DNA from: Planococcus sp. APC 4015 | GTDB taxonomy: Bacteria > Actinomycetota > Actinomycetes > Actinomycetales > Microbacteriaceae | Direction: 5' to 3' | Assembly (NCBI GenBank): GCA_030407505.1 | Contig: JASDDH010000014.1 | Location: forward strand, 28,494-92,493 | DNA length: 64,000 bases | Shown here: positions 8,863 to 17,411 of the stretch, one piece after another | Layout of the letters: every line of letters starts with the position of its first letter | Numbering within the stretch: the first letter of the stretch is position 1 | Notes under the pieces: generated by a model | Database searches by the model: none | The model's input: only the letters and a program-made list of their open reading frames with translations | Told to the model about the DNA's origin: nothing | Made by a program: the position numbers and the translations under genes

Positions 8863-10363
8863 CCGCGCCCCCTCCGAGCCTCTTCTTCACCGCGGCGGCG
8901 AAACGCCGACCGCGGTCGGCGTAGGACGAGAACTGGTCGAAGGATGCCGCAGCGGGGGCGAGCAGAACAACGTCCCCGTCACGGGCGACATCCACCGCCA
9001 CTTCCACGACTTGCGCCATGACGTCTTCAGTCTCAGCGCCGTCGACCTCGAAAACCGGCACCCCGGGCGCGTGTCGCGAGAACGCAGCGACGACTGCGGT
9101 GCGATCTTCGCCGATCACGATGGCAGCCTTCGCCGTGGCACCCCGCCCGGCGACGAGGTCCGAGATGTCGACGCCCTTGAGCAGGCCGCCGACGACCCAG
9201 ACCGCTCCCGGGTAGGCCGCGAGCGACGACGCCGCCGCGTGCGGGTTGGTCGCCTTCGAGTCGTCGACCCACGTGATGCCGCCGGTGACGGCCACGACCT
9301 CGATGCGATGCGGATCGAGACGGAAGCCCTGCAGCGCTTGGCGGATCGCCGACGGGTCGACGTCGAGCGATCGCGCGAGCGCCGCGGCGGCGAGGATGTT
9401 CGACACGATGTGCGGGGCCGACAGGCCCGACTCGGCCAGCAGTGCGAGGGTCGCGAACTCGAGCGCGCTCGTGCGTCGGTCCTCGAGGAACGCGCGATCG
9501 ACGAGGATGCCCTCGACGACACCGAGATCACTGGGGCCCGGGATGCCCAGATCGAAGCCGATCGCCCGGGCGCCGTCGACCACCTCGGCCTCCTCGACCA
9601 TGCGCCGGGTGGCGGGGTCGGCCTTGTTGTACACGCAGGCGACGCGGGTGTTGTCGTAGACGAGCGCCTTCGCGTCGCGGTAGGCCTCGGCAGAGCCGTG
9701 CCACTCCAGGTGGTCGTCGGCGAGGTTGAGGCACACCGCCGCGTGCGGCGACACGCGTTCGGCGCCGCGCTGCAGCCCGAGGTACCAGAGCTGGTGGCTC
9801 GACAGCTCGACGACGAGGGCGTCGAACCCGGCGGGGTCGCGCACGGCATCGAGCACCGGTGTCCCGATGTTTCCCACGGGCGCCGCCCGCAGGCCGCCCG
9901 CGGACAGCATCGTCGCGGTGAGCCGGGTGGTCGTCGTCTTGCCGTTCGTCCCGGTGATGAGGATCCAGTCCGCCGCGCTGCCGTCCGGGCGCACGACCTT
10001 GTCGCGCACGCGCCAGGCGAGCTCGATGTCGCCCCACAGGGCGATGCCGGCATCCTGCACCCAGGCGATGACCGGATGCGAGGGCGCGAAGCCCGGCGAG
10101 GCGACCACGACGTCGGGCTCGAACGCGACGAGCTCGGCGGGCACGCGGTCCAGCGACCCGGTCCACAGACGCGCTCCGATGACGGGCAGCAGCGCCGCGT
10201 ACTCTTCGTCGGCTTTCTCGGTCACGACGAGCACATCGGCGCCGAGCTCGGCCAGGGTGTCGGCGACCGAGAAGCCCGTGACCGACAGCCCCAGCACCGC
10301 GACGCGCAGACCCGACCAGTCGGCGTGCCAGCTGGTCAGACCGACCAGTCGCTCTGCCGTCAC
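8813..10363 (-). CDS. murD: UDP-N-acetylmuramoylalanine--D-glutamate ligase MurD
   Basis: A 516-aa cytosolic ligase that adds D-Glu to UDP-MurNAc-L-Ala. N-terminal Rossmann region RVAVLGLSVTGFSVADTLAELGADV; ATP P-loop LITGTNGKTTTTRLTATML at about 136-154; C-terminal WVDDSKATNPHAAASSLAAY. The GTG at 10363 overlaps the mraY stop as GTGA. It is somewhat longer than E. coli MurD because of a C-terminal acidic/Ala tail (GGGADGEHDVDPDAPGAASA) that overlaps the ftsW 5' end. That tail may exist only because of the overlapping ftsW start and ribosome site. Confidence 0.97.
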   Translation of the reverse strand: MTAERLVGLTSWHADWSGLRVAVLGLSVTGFSVADTLAELGADVLVVTEKADEEYAALLPVIGARLWTGSLDRVPAELVAFEPDVVVASPGFAPSHPVIAWVQDAGIALWGDIELAWRVRDKVVRPDGSAADWILITGTNGKTTTTRLTATMLSAGGLRAAPVGNIGTPVLDAVRDPAGFDALVVELSSHQLWYLGLQRGAERVSPHAAVCLNLADDHLEWHGSAEAYRDAKALVYDNTRVACVYNKADPATRRMVEEAEVVDGARAIGFDLGIPGPSDLGVVEGILVDRAFLEDRRTSALEFATLALLAESGLSAPHIVSNILAAAALARSLDVDPSAIRQALQGFRLDPHRIEVVAVTGGITWVDDSKATNPHAAASSLAAYPGAVWVVGGLLKGVDISDLVAGRGATAKAAIVIGEDRTAVVAAFSRHAPGVPVFEVDGAETEDVMAQVVEVAVDVARDGDVVLLAPAAASFDQFSSYADRGRRFAAAVKKRLGGGADGEHDVDPDAPGAASA

Positions 10364-11469
10364 GTGCGGGCCAGCCACTCGACGTAGAACAGGCCGATGC
10401 CCGATACCGCGAGGATGCCCGCGATCATCCACATCCTCACCACGATCGTGATCTCGAGCCAGCCGCGCATCTCGAGGTGATGGTGGAACGGGCTCATCAG
10501 GAACAGGCGTTTGCCTCGGCTCAGCTTGAAGTACAGACGCTGCAGGATCACCGACCCGGGACCGATGATGAACGCACCGGCCACGAGCACCGCGAGCAGC
10601 TCGGTGCGGGTGAGGATGGCCATGGCCGCGATGACGCCGCCGATCGCCATCGAGCCGACGTCTCCCATGAAGACCTCGGCCTTGGGCGCGTTCCACCAGA
10701 GGAAGCCCACGAGGGCGCCGATGAACGCCGCGGAGATGATGGCCAGGTCGAACGGGTCGCGGGTCTGATAGCAGGCGGCCTCGAGTCCCTCGGTCACCGT
10801 GGCGCCGGAGCAGGACTGGTTGAACTGCCAGAATGCGATGAGGCTGTACGCGCCGACGACGAAGATGCCGGCACCGGCGGCGAGTCCGTCCAGACCGTCG
10901 GTCACATTGACGCTGTTCGAGAAGGCGACGCCGATGAAGGTGACCCAGAGCAGATAGAGGATCGTCCCCACCACGACGCCGAGGGTGAGGAATCCCAGCC
11001 AGGGTATGTCGCGGAACACCGAGATGTAGGGCGAGGCGGGCGTCTGGCCGGCCGCGTTGGGGAACATCAGCGACACGATGCCGAACGGCACCGCGACCAG
11101 CACCTGGCCCACGACCTTGCGCCAGCCCGAGAGACCGAGGCTGCGCTGACTGCGCACCTTCATGAAGTCGTCGATGAAGCCGACGGCCCCGAATCCCAGC
11201 ATCATCCACACCACGAGCCACCCGGAGATGGTCGGAGGGTTGTTGCCGGCGTAGGTGCCGACGAGGTACCCGACGAGCGTGCCGGCGATGAAGATCGTGC
11301 CGCCCATCGTGGGGGTGCCGCGCTTCTCGCCGTGGCTCGGGTTGCGCACGTCGTCGGGCGTTCGGATGACCTGACCCCAGCCCCACTTGCGGAACAGCCG
11401 GAGGAAGACCGGGGTGAGGAAGAGAGTGAAGGCCAGCGAGATCGCTGCGGCGGTCAGGAGTGATCTCAC
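10360..11469 (-). CDS. mraY: Phospho-N-acetylmuramoyl-pentapeptide-transferase MraY
   Basis: A 369-aa polytopic membrane enzyme that transfers phospho-MurNAc-pentapeptide to undecaprenyl phosphate, giving lipid I. Diagnostic motifs: GTPTMGG near the N-terminus, FIDDFMKVRSQRSLGLSGWRK, SVNVTDGLDGLAAG (Asp-rich active site) and the histidine motif FLMSPFHHHLEMRG near the C-terminus. The GTG start at 11469 overlaps the murF stop (GTGA) and gives a normal first transmembrane helix. Confidence 0.98.
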   Translation of the reverse strand: MRSLLTAAAISLAFTLFLTPVFLRLFRKWGWGQVIRTPDDVRNPSHGEKRGTPTMGGTIFIAGTLVGYLVGTYAGNNPPTISGWLVVWMMLGFGAVGFIDDFMKVRSQRSLGLSGWRKVVGQVLVAVPFGIVSLMFPNAAGQTPASPYISVFRDIPWLGFLTLGVVVGTILYLLWVTFIGVAFSNSVNVTDGLDGLAAGAGIFVVGAYSLIAFWQFNQSCSGATVTEGLEAACYQTRDPFDLAIISAAFIGALVGFLWWNAPKAEVFMGDVGSMAIGGVIAAMAILTRTELLAVLVAGAFIIGPGSVILQRLYFKLSRGKRLFLMSPFHHHLEMRGWLEITIVVRMWMIAGILAVSGIGLFYVEWLART

Positions 11470-12878
11470 GAGAACGATTCTCCCAGACGATCCCCCAGGA
11501 ACCGCAGCCCCGCCGCGTTGGACGACTTGACGAGCACGCGGTCGCCGTCGCGCAGTTCCGACAGGAGGTAGTCGTAGGCCTCGTCGGCCGAGGCGAAGAA
11601 CACCGCCTCGTCGTCCCACGATCCCTGGCCGATCGCCGAGATGAACAGACGACGGGCGTCGGCACCCACCACGACGATGCGCGGGATGCGCAGGCGGACC
11701 GCGAGCTCCGCGACGCGGTCGTGCTCTTCGCCCGAGAACTCCCCCAGCTCGCTCATCGCGCCCAGCACCGCGACCATGCGCTCGTCGGGCCCGGTGATCT
11801 GCGCGAGGGTGCGCAGCGCCGCAGCCATCGAGTCGGGACTCGCGTTGTAGGCGTCGTTGATGATGCGCACGCGGTCCGAGCCGAGGGGCTGCATGCGCCA
11901 TCGCTCGGCGATGTCGATGGTCTCGAGTCGCTCGATGCAGTCCGCCAGCGGCACGCCGAGCGCCGTGGCAGCCGCGATCGCCGCGAGGGCGTTCATGACG
12001 TGGTGCTCGCCGAGCACCCTCAGTCGCAGCGGCAGGGTCTCGCCCGCGACGGTCACACGGCAGGTGGTGCCGGATGCCGAGACCACGACCTCGTCGCCGC
12101 GCACCTCGGCCGCGTCTCCGCGCCCGAACCAGACCACCGAGCACCCCTGCTCGGCGGCGATGGGCGCCATCGCGGCCACACGGGAGTCGTCGGCGTTGAG
12201 GACCGCGATCCCTCCGGGACGGAGGGCGCGGACGAGCTCGGACTTCGCGGCGAAGGTCGCCTCGATGCCCCCGAAGCCGCCGGCGTGGGCCATGCCGACC
12301 ATCAGGACGACCCCGATGTCGGGCTTGACGAGACCGGCCAGACGGGCGATCTCGCCGGGCGCACTGGCGCCGAACTCGCTGACGAGGAACCGCGTGTCAT
12401 CGGTGACGCGCAGCATCGTCAGCGGCGCTCCGACCTCGTTGTTGAACGAGGCCTTCGGCGAGACGGTCTCGCCCTCGCCCTCGAGGATGCGGGCGAGGAG
12501 GTTCTTCGTCGTGGTCTTGCCGTTGGAGCCGGTGATGCCGACGATGCGCAGGCTGCCACGGGTGCGCACGTCGGCGACCACGAGGCGGGCGAGGTCTGCG
12601 AGGGCCGCGACGACATCGGCGACCACGATCTGCGACACGGCATCGTCGACCACGTGCTCGACGATGGCGACCGCCGCGCCGCGCTCGACGGCTGCGCCGA
12701 CGAAGCGATGCCCGTCGGTGGTCTCGCCGGGCTTCGCCACGAACACTCCGCCTGCCTCGATGAGCCGGGAGTCGGTGTCGACGGCACCCGAGACGATCGT
12801 GTCGGGGGTGTCGCCACCGGCGAGGTGGAGTTCGCCGTGCAGTGCCTCGGACATGCGGGCGAGAGTGAGGTGGATCAT
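11466..12878 (-). CDS. murF: UDP-N-acetylmuramoyl-tripeptide--D-alanyl-D-alanine ligase MurF
   Basis: A 470-aa Mur ligase that adds D-Ala-D-Ala to the tripeptide stem. P-loop IVGITGSNGKTTTKNLLARIL at about 107-127; N-terminal MurF domain with DTDSRLIEAGGVFVAKPGETTDGHRF; C-terminal RVRIINDAYNASPDSMAAALRTLA, the family's Asn-Ala-Ser-Pro motif. It follows ftsI by 34 bp and has GGAGAA at normal spacing. In most actinobacterial clusters murE sits between ftsI and murF, and no such gene is here. The N-terminal motifs fit MurF rather than a MurE-MurF fusion. Confidence 0.97.
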   Translation of the reverse strand: MIHLTLARMSEALHGELHLAGGDTPDTIVSGAVDTDSRLIEAGGVFVAKPGETTDGHRFVGAAVERGAAVAIVEHVVDDAVSQIVVADVVAALADLARLVVADVRTRGSLRIVGITGSNGKTTTKNLLARILEGEGETVSPKASFNNEVGAPLTMLRVTDDTRFLVSEFGASAPGEIARLAGLVKPDIGVVLMVGMAHAGGFGGIEATFAAKSELVRALRPGGIAVLNADDSRVAAMAPIAAEQGCSVVWFGRGDAAEVRGDEVVVSASGTTCRVTVAGETLPLRLRVLGEHHVMNALAAIAAATALGVPLADCIERLETIDIAERWRMQPLGSDRVRIINDAYNASPDSMAAALRTLAQITGPDERMVAVLGAMSELGEFSGEEHDRVAELAVRLRIPRIVVVGADARRLFISAIGQGSWDDEAVFFASADEAYDYLLSELRDGDRVLVKSSNAAGLRFLGDRLGESFS

Positions 12879-12912
12879 CGGTTCTCCGGCCGCTCGTGGA
12901 TCGCGGCCACGC

Positions 12913-14697
12913 TCAGCCGAATTTCGGGAGCAGCGTGGGCGTCGTGGTGGTGGGCATGACGCGGTACGTCTTCAGCACCTGGGTGATCGCCTTCTGGAAC
13001 GCGGTCGCGTTGGCCGCAGACGACTTTACCTTCGTCGGTTCGTCGAGGGTGACGACCACGACGTACTCGGGATCCTCGATCGGGGCCATGCCCACCATGG
13101 TCGTGTAGTAGACGCCGTTCTTGTAGCCGCCGGCACCATCGGACTTCTCACCGGTGCCCGTCTTGCCGCCGATGCGGTAGCCGTCCACGGCGAGCGTCTT
13201 GGACAGCGCCCCCTGGATGAACACGTTCTCGAGCATGAGGCGTGTGTCGTAGGCGGTCTGCGCGCTGACGACCTGCACGGGTTCGGGCAGCTCGGGGGCG
13301 ACGACCGTGCCGTCGGCGGCGGTGCAGGATTCGACCAGCGACAGCGGCATCCGCACGCCGTCGTTGCCGATCGCCGCGTAGGCGCCGGCGAGCTCGGGCA
13401 TCGTCGTGGTGAGGCCCTGCCCGTACGAGGTGTTGTACTTCGTCTGGTTGTCCCATTGGTCGGGCGTGCGCAGCGATCCGCTCGCCTCGCCCTGGAATCC
13501 GACGGAACTGCCCTGACCGATGCCGAAGCGCGAGAGGTAGTCGTAGCGGGTCTGGTCGTCGACCTTCTCGCTGAAGTGCGAGATGCCGGCGTTCGACGAG
13601 TCCATCAGGACGCCGGCGAGCGTGTACGTGTAGGCGGGGTGCCCGAAGGCGTCGCGGACGCGCGCACCGTTGGGGAAGGTCTCGAAGCCCGACGAGACCA
13701 CCGTCGACGTCGGGGTCTGCCCACCGGCATCCATCACGGTCGCCGCCGTGAGCGCCTTGAACGTCGAACCCGGCTCGAACGTGCCTCGGAAGATCTGGCT
13801 GCTGCGGTCGCTCTCGGCCGATCCCTCGACGTTGTTCGGGTCGAGCGTCGGGTACTCCGCGGCGGCACGGATCTTGCCGGTCGCCGTCTCGACGACCAGG
13901 ATCGCGCCGCGCTGCGCGGCCATGTCTTGCACCTGCTCCGCGATGAGCTGCGTCATGTACCACTGCAGGTCGCGGTTGATCGTGAGCTTCAGCGTGCCGC
14001 CGTCCACGGCGTCGACCTGGCGTTCCGTGCCCGGGATCGTGACGCCGTCCTTGCCCTGCTGATAGCTCAGCGAGCCGTTCGTGGCCGTCAGGCACTGGTT
14101 CTGGGCGATCTCGAGCCCTTCGAGCGGTTCGCCGTCGGAGCTCATGAAGCCGACGAGGTTGCCGCCGACGGCGCCGTCGGGGTAGGTGCGCGCCGGGTGC
14201 GACGTGCAGACGAGGTAGGGCACGCCGATGTCGGCGAGCTCCCGGTACTGCTCGGTCGACACTCCATCGGCCAGCACCGCGTACCGGGACTCGGAGTTGG
14301 CGGCGAGGGCGTCGCCCACGATCTTCTGCACGTCCTCGACGCTCTTCTCCAGCACCTCGGCGATGTCGCTCGACACGGCCGACCACGGCTGTGCGGTCGA
14401 CTCCCCCCCGGCGATCTGCGCGTCGATCTGGGTGATCAGGAGCGGGTCGAGCTGGCAGTCGTACTGCAGGATGCTGCCCGCGAGCGTCTGGCCCGTCTCG
14501 TCGACGATCGACCCGCGGGTGCCGTAGAGGGTCTGATTCGCACCGAACGCCATCTCCATCGAATCCTCGATGTGCTCGTCGGCGTTGACGACCTGGATGT
14601 CGACGAGGCGCACGAGGAAGACGCCGAGCACCGCGAGGACGACGGCGAGAGCGACCACCGTGCGGCGGCGCGGGCCCCTCGTGCTTCTCGTGGTCAT
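12913..14697 (-). CDS. ftsI: Septal penicillin-binding protein FtsI (PBP3)
   Basis: A 594-aa bitopic class B PBP, the septal DD-transpeptidase that works with FtsW. One transmembrane helix is at about 13-33 (VVALAVVLAVLGVFLVRLVDIQVV). The PBP dimerisation domain follows, then the transpeptidase domain with SxxK in EPGSTFKALTAA (about 307-318), SxN in SSNAGISHF and KTGT in GGKTGTGEKSDG. The C-terminus is short, with no PASTA repeats. It starts 4 bp after the ftsL stop. Length and motif spacing are normal. Confidence 0.97.
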   Translation of the reverse strand: MTTRSTRGPRRRTVVALAVVLAVLGVFLVRLVDIQVVNADEHIEDSMEMAFGANQTLYGTRGSIVDETGQTLAGSILQYDCQLDPLLITQIDAQIAGGESTAQPWSAVSSDIAEVLEKSVEDVQKIVGDALAANSESRYAVLADGVSTEQYRELADIGVPYLVCTSHPARTYPDGAVGGNLVGFMSSDGEPLEGLEIAQNQCLTATNGSLSYQQGKDGVTIPGTERQVDAVDGGTLKLTINRDLQWYMTQLIAEQVQDMAAQRGAILVVETATGKIRAAAEYPTLDPNNVEGSAESDRSSQIFRGTFEPGSTFKALTAATVMDAGGQTPTSTVVSSGFETFPNGARVRDAFGHPAYTYTLAGVLMDSSNAGISHFSEKVDDQTRYDYLSRFGIGQGSSVGFQGEASGSLRTPDQWDNQTKYNTSYGQGLTTTMPELAGAYAAIGNDGVRMPLSLVESCTAADGTVVAPELPEPVQVVSAQTAYDTRLMLENVFIQGALSKTLAVDGYRIGGKTGTGEKSDGAGGYKNGVYYTTMVGMAPIEDPEYVVVVTLDEPTKVKSSAANATAFQKAITQVLKTYRVMPTTTTPTLLPKFG

Positions 14698-14701
14698 GTA
14701 C

Positions 14702-15286
14702 TCAGTGTGTGCTGGGGGTGGGCAGGCCGTCGGTCAGCGGCGGCGGTGTGTTCGAGACTCCGCCGGTCAGATCGGCGGGGACCTCTTCGGTCGGCACGGC
14801 CGCGATCGTCGCATCGGGGGCGGTCACGAGAGGGGTGGAGGTGATGAGCGAGTTCGCGACGGATCCGCGGTTGTACGCGTCGACGGTGGAGTACCACGAC
14901 GCCGCGATCCCCGCGCCGCTGAGTGCGCCGTCGCTGAGTCGCACGAAGTTCGGCGATTCGTCGATCACCATGCCGAGCGCACCGGCGTTCGCCGCGAGGT
15001 ACTGGGGCGAGCTGAGCCCGGCGAGGTCGTCGGTGACGATCTGGCGGTCCCACGTCAGCTGGCGCTGCTCGTTGGTGAGCGTCGATATCTCGTACGAGGT
15101 CTGGGTCGTGAGGATCGACAGACCCATCTGGGCGGCACCGATGAGGAACGTCCCGAGCACGGCGACGACGCCGTACACGAGCTTCGGGCGGCGACGGCGC
15201 GCGGGCTGTCCGACCGCCTGGAGGCGGCGACCCGGCGCATCCTGCCGTGAGGGGAGGATCGCGGGGGCGATGGCTGTGGCGCTCAT
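14702..15286 (-). CDS. ftsL: FtsL-like divisome protein
   Basis: A 194-aa bitopic protein between rsmH and ftsI, the standard place of ftsL. A basic cytoplasmic N-terminus ([16 protein letters not shown]) precedes one transmembrane helix (about 37-59, [23 protein letters not shown]). A helical, heptad-like segment follows ([31 protein letters not shown]), then [19 protein letters not shown], as in actinobacterial FtsL. A Pro/Thr/Ala-rich extracellular tail of about 80 residues is longer than in classical FtsL. The ATG overlaps the rsmH stop (ATGA). Sequence conservation of FtsL is low, so the name rests on position and topology. Confidence 0.85.
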   Translation of the reverse strand: MSATAIAPAILPSRQDAPGRRLQAVGQPARRRRPKLVYGVVAVLGTFLIGAAQMGLSILTTQTSYEISTLTNEQRQLTWDRQIVTDDLAGLSSPQYLAANAGALGMVIDESPNFVRLSDGALSGAGIAASWYSTVDAYNRGSVANSLITSTPLVTAPDATIAAVPTEEVPADLTGGVSNTPPPLTDGLPTPSTH

Positions 15287-16236
15287 GCGGCGGCCCTCAC
15301 TCGCTCGGCGGCACGCAGCCGCACGGGGATGGCACGGGGGTTGCGCTCGCGCTCCTGATCGGACGCGAGCTCAGCGCCCCGGACGAGCAGACGGAACTTC
15401 GGCTGGTGCTCGGGAAGCTCCACGGGAAGACCCGCGGGGGCCGTCGACGCGGTGGCCGCGGCCAGTACCCGCTTGACGATGCGGTCCTCGAGCGACTGGA
15501 ACGACAGCACCACGATGCGTCCGCCGACCGGGAGGATGTCGAGGGCGTCGGGAACGGCGCGCTCGAGCACCGCCAGTTCGCGGTTCACCTCGATGCGCAG
15601 GGCCTGGAACACCCGCTTGGCGGGGTGACCCTGGCGCTGGGCGGCGTAGGGCGTCGCGGCGATGAGGATCTCGACGAGCCGGCCCGAACGGTCGACGGGC
15701 GACTGCTGGCGGGCCGCGATGATGGCGCGTGCATACCGCCCGGCGAGCTTCTCCTCGCCGTAGCGTTCGAAGATGCGGCGCAGATCGCCCTCGCCGTACG
15801 ACGCGACGATGTCGGCCGCCGTCGTCCCGGTGGTCTGGTCCATGCGCATGTCCAGCGGCGCATCCTGCGAATAGGCGAAGCCGCGGTCGGCCCGGTCGAG
15901 CTGCAGCGATGAGACGCCCAGATCGAACAGGATGCCGTCGGCGGCGTCGTATCCGGCCGATCGCACCGCGGCCGCGATCCCGTCGTTGACGGTGTGCACG
16001 AGCGTGACGCGGTCGCCGAAGCGGGCGAGCCGCTCCCCCGCGATGCGCAGGGCGTCGGTGTCGCGGTCGAGTCCCACGAGGCGGATGTGCGGGAAGCGCT
16101 CGAGGAAGGCCTCGGAGTGCCCGCCCATGCCGAGCGTGCCGTCGACGAATACGGCGCCGTCTCGCGACAGGGCCGGGGCCAGCAGCTCGACGCAGCGCTC
16201 CAGCAGGACAGGGGTGTGGATGTCGTTCGGGCTCAT
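15283..16236 (-). CDS. rsmH: 16S rRNA (cytosine(1402)-N4)-methyltransferase RsmH
   Basis: A 317-aa SAM-dependent methyltransferase (MraW) that modifies C1402 in the ribosomal P site. N-terminal [18 protein letters not shown] loop [16 protein letters not shown] at about 31-46; [22 protein letters not shown] and the [28 protein letters not shown] segment; C-terminal [22 protein letters not shown]. The gene lies 105 bp downstream of mraZ, with a long inverted repeat in that gap. Confidence 0.98.
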   Translation of the reverse strand: MSPNDIHTPVLLERCVELLAPALSRDGAVFVDGTLGMGGHSEAFLERFPHIRLVGLDRDTDALRIAGERLARFGDRVTLVHTVNDGIAAAVRSAGYDAADGILFDLGVSSLQLDRADRGFAYSQDAPLDMRMDQTTGTTAADIVASYGEGDLRRIFERYGEEKLAGRYARAIIAARQQSPVDRSGRLVEILIAATPYAAQRQGHPAKRVFQALRIEVNRELAVLERAVPDALDILPVGGRIVVLSFQSLEDRIVKRVLAAATASTAPAGLPVELPEHQPKFRLLVRGAELASDQERERNPRAIPVRLRAAERVRAAA

Positions 16237-16254
16237 GGTGTCGGGGGCGCGATT

Positions 16255-16339
16255 CCCTCGGTCCTGATCCCCATCCGCTCCGACCTGGCACCGGGGAAGT
16301 GCGCCAGGGAGTCAAGCGGCTGGGAGTCAGGACCGAGGG
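16255..16339 (-). other. Inverted repeat in the mraZ-rsmH intercistronic gap
   Basis: The 105-bp gap is bracketed by 13-nt perfect inverted arms, CCCTCGGTCCTGA at 16255-16267 and TCAGGACCGAGGG at 16327-16339. A smaller hairpin, CCTGGC(N13)GCCAGG at 16284-16308, lies between them. In the mraZ-rsmH mRNA this would fold as a long stem with an internal stem-loop. It has no U-tract, so it is not a simple terminator. It could set the relative stability or translation of mraZ and rsmH. Confidence 0.5.
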
Positions 16340-16341
16340 CC

Positions 16342-16773
16342 TCAGAACAGGCCCGGGATCACCTCCTGCTCGAGCTCGGCGTAGGTCTCTTCGTTCGCGT
16401 CGGCGTAGGCGTTCCACGAGTCGGCGTTCCAGATCTCGGCGTGGGCGCCGACTCCGGTGACGACCAGTTCGCGATCCAGGCCTGCGTAGGCCCGCAGCGA
16501 AGCGGGGATCGTGATGCGGTTCTGGCTGTCGGGCTTCTCGGCGCTCGCACCAGACAGGAACATGCGGAGGAAGTCGCGTGCCTGCTTGTTCGCGAGCGGC
16601 GCCTCGCGGATGCGCTCGTGCACCCGCTCGAACTCCTGAGTGCTGAATACGTAGAGGCAGCGATCCTGTCCCCGCGTCACCACGACGCCGCCGCCGAGGT
16701 CATCGCGGAACTTCGCGGGGAGGATGACGCGACCCTTGTCGTCCAGCTTGGGAGAGTGCGTGCCCAACAGCAT
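16342..16773 (-). CDS. mraZ: Transcriptional regulator MraZ
   Basis: A 143-aa protein with two AbrB-like half-domains: [26 protein letters not shown] at the N-terminus and [27 protein letters not shown] at about 84-110. MraZ forms rings that bind direct repeats upstream of the dcw cluster and control it. Three GTGGWG-type repeats at exact 10-bp spacing lie about 40-70 bp upstream, so autoregulation is very likely. This is the first gene of the dcw transcript. Confidence 0.98.
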   Translation of the reverse strand: MLLGTHSPKLDDKGRVILPAKFRDDLGGGVVVTRGQDRCLYVFSTQEFERVHERIREAPLANKQARDFLRMFLSGASAEKPDSQNRITIPASLRAYAGLDRELVVTGVGAHAEIWNADSWNAYADANEETYAELEQEVIPGLF

Positions 16774-16814
16774 CGGTTCACTCCACCCCCCTTTGTCCGG
16801 CCCCCCGGGATACC

Positions 16815-16840
16815 CACCACTTTACTCCACTTCCCTCCAC
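16815..16840 (-). promoter_or_regulatory. MraZ box: three direct repeats
   Basis: Read on the minus strand: GTGGAG (16840-16835), GTGGAG (16830-16825), GTGGTG (16820-16815), each separated by 4 nt. GTGGAG repeats with 10-bp periodicity are the known MraZ recognition pattern. They lie between the terminator at 16901-16933 and the mraZ start. Confidence 0.85.
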
Positions 16841-16900
16841 TTTGCTATCACTTTCCGGTCGGATCGCTCCGCCGGGGGTCGATTGCGCCACCGGGCACGC

Positions 16901-16933
16901 AAAAAAGCACCGACCCGGAGGTCGGTGCTTTTT
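16901..16933. terminator. Bidirectional intrinsic terminator
   Basis: A perfect 9-bp stem GCACCGACC/GGTCGGTGC (16907-16915 and 16920-16928) with a CGGA loop. Six A's precede it and five T's follow, so it can stop transcription in either direction. It ends the DUF3040 gene transcript and insulates the mraZ promoter. Confidence 0.9.
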
Positions 16934-16976
16934 CGAAGATCTGCGGAGCCGGTGGCTCCGCGTCAGGCCGGCGCGC

Positions 16977-17345
16977 TCAGCGCTCGCCCTGGCGTTTGTC
17001 CCAGCGGTCGTTCATGCGATCCATGAACGACGAGCCGGTGCGCTGCGGGGTGGGTCGCTGCAACGGCTCCGCCGGCGGTGCGCCGAGGCCTTTGGCGGGG
17101 GTGACGGCGAACAGAACGCCCCCGAGCATCACGACGAATCCGATGACGCCGACGGGGATCAACGGGATCGCGACGCCTACGAGGAGCCCGCCGAGACCGA
17201 CGAGCACGAGGATCGTTCCGTAGACGATGTTGCGATAGCTCAGAGTGCGGCCGTCCCGCGGCGCGCTAACGACATCTGCGTCGTTGCGCATGAGATGGCG
17301 TTCCATCTCATCGAGCAGGCGCTGCTCCTGTTCGGAGAGAGGCAT
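16977..17345 (-). CDS. DUF3040 membrane protein
   Basis: A 122-aa protein of the actinobacterial DUF3040 family (the same syntenic position as Rv2169c). The N-terminal signature MPLSEQEQRLLDEMERHLMRND is diagnostic. Two adjacent transmembrane helices span about 40-83 (VYGTILVLVGLGGLLVGVAIPLIPVGVIGFVVMLGGVLFAV), and the tail is short and basic. The function is unknown; its conserved location beside the dcw cluster suggests an envelope role. AAGGGGG precedes the ATG, and the gene ends at the bidirectional terminator. Confidence 0.9.
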   Translation of the reverse strand: MPLSEQEQRLLDEMERHLMRNDADVVSAPRDGRTLSYRNIVYGTILVLVGLGGLLVGVAIPLIPVGVIGFVVMLGGVLFAVTPAKGLGAPPAEPLQRPTPQRTGSSFMDRMNDRWDKRQGER

Positions 17346-17399
17346 GCATCCCCCTTATGGGTGCTGGTGTCCGACGATTCTACGCGTCGCGTCGAACAC

Positions 17400-17405
17400 T
17401 AGGCT
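17400..17405 (+). promoter_or_regulatory. -10 element giving a leaderless polyprenyl synthase mRNA
   Basis: TAGGCT ends 6 nt before the GTG at 17412, and there is no Shine-Dalgarno sequence. Transcription starting at the GTG is the natural reading. Confidence 0.6.
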
Positions 17406-17411
17406 AGGCCC

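Noticed and set aside
16342..16773. MraZ box as a set of tandem promoter -35 elements
   Set aside because: The exact 10-bp GTGGAG periodicity and location match MraZ operators and do not resemble -35 hexamers.
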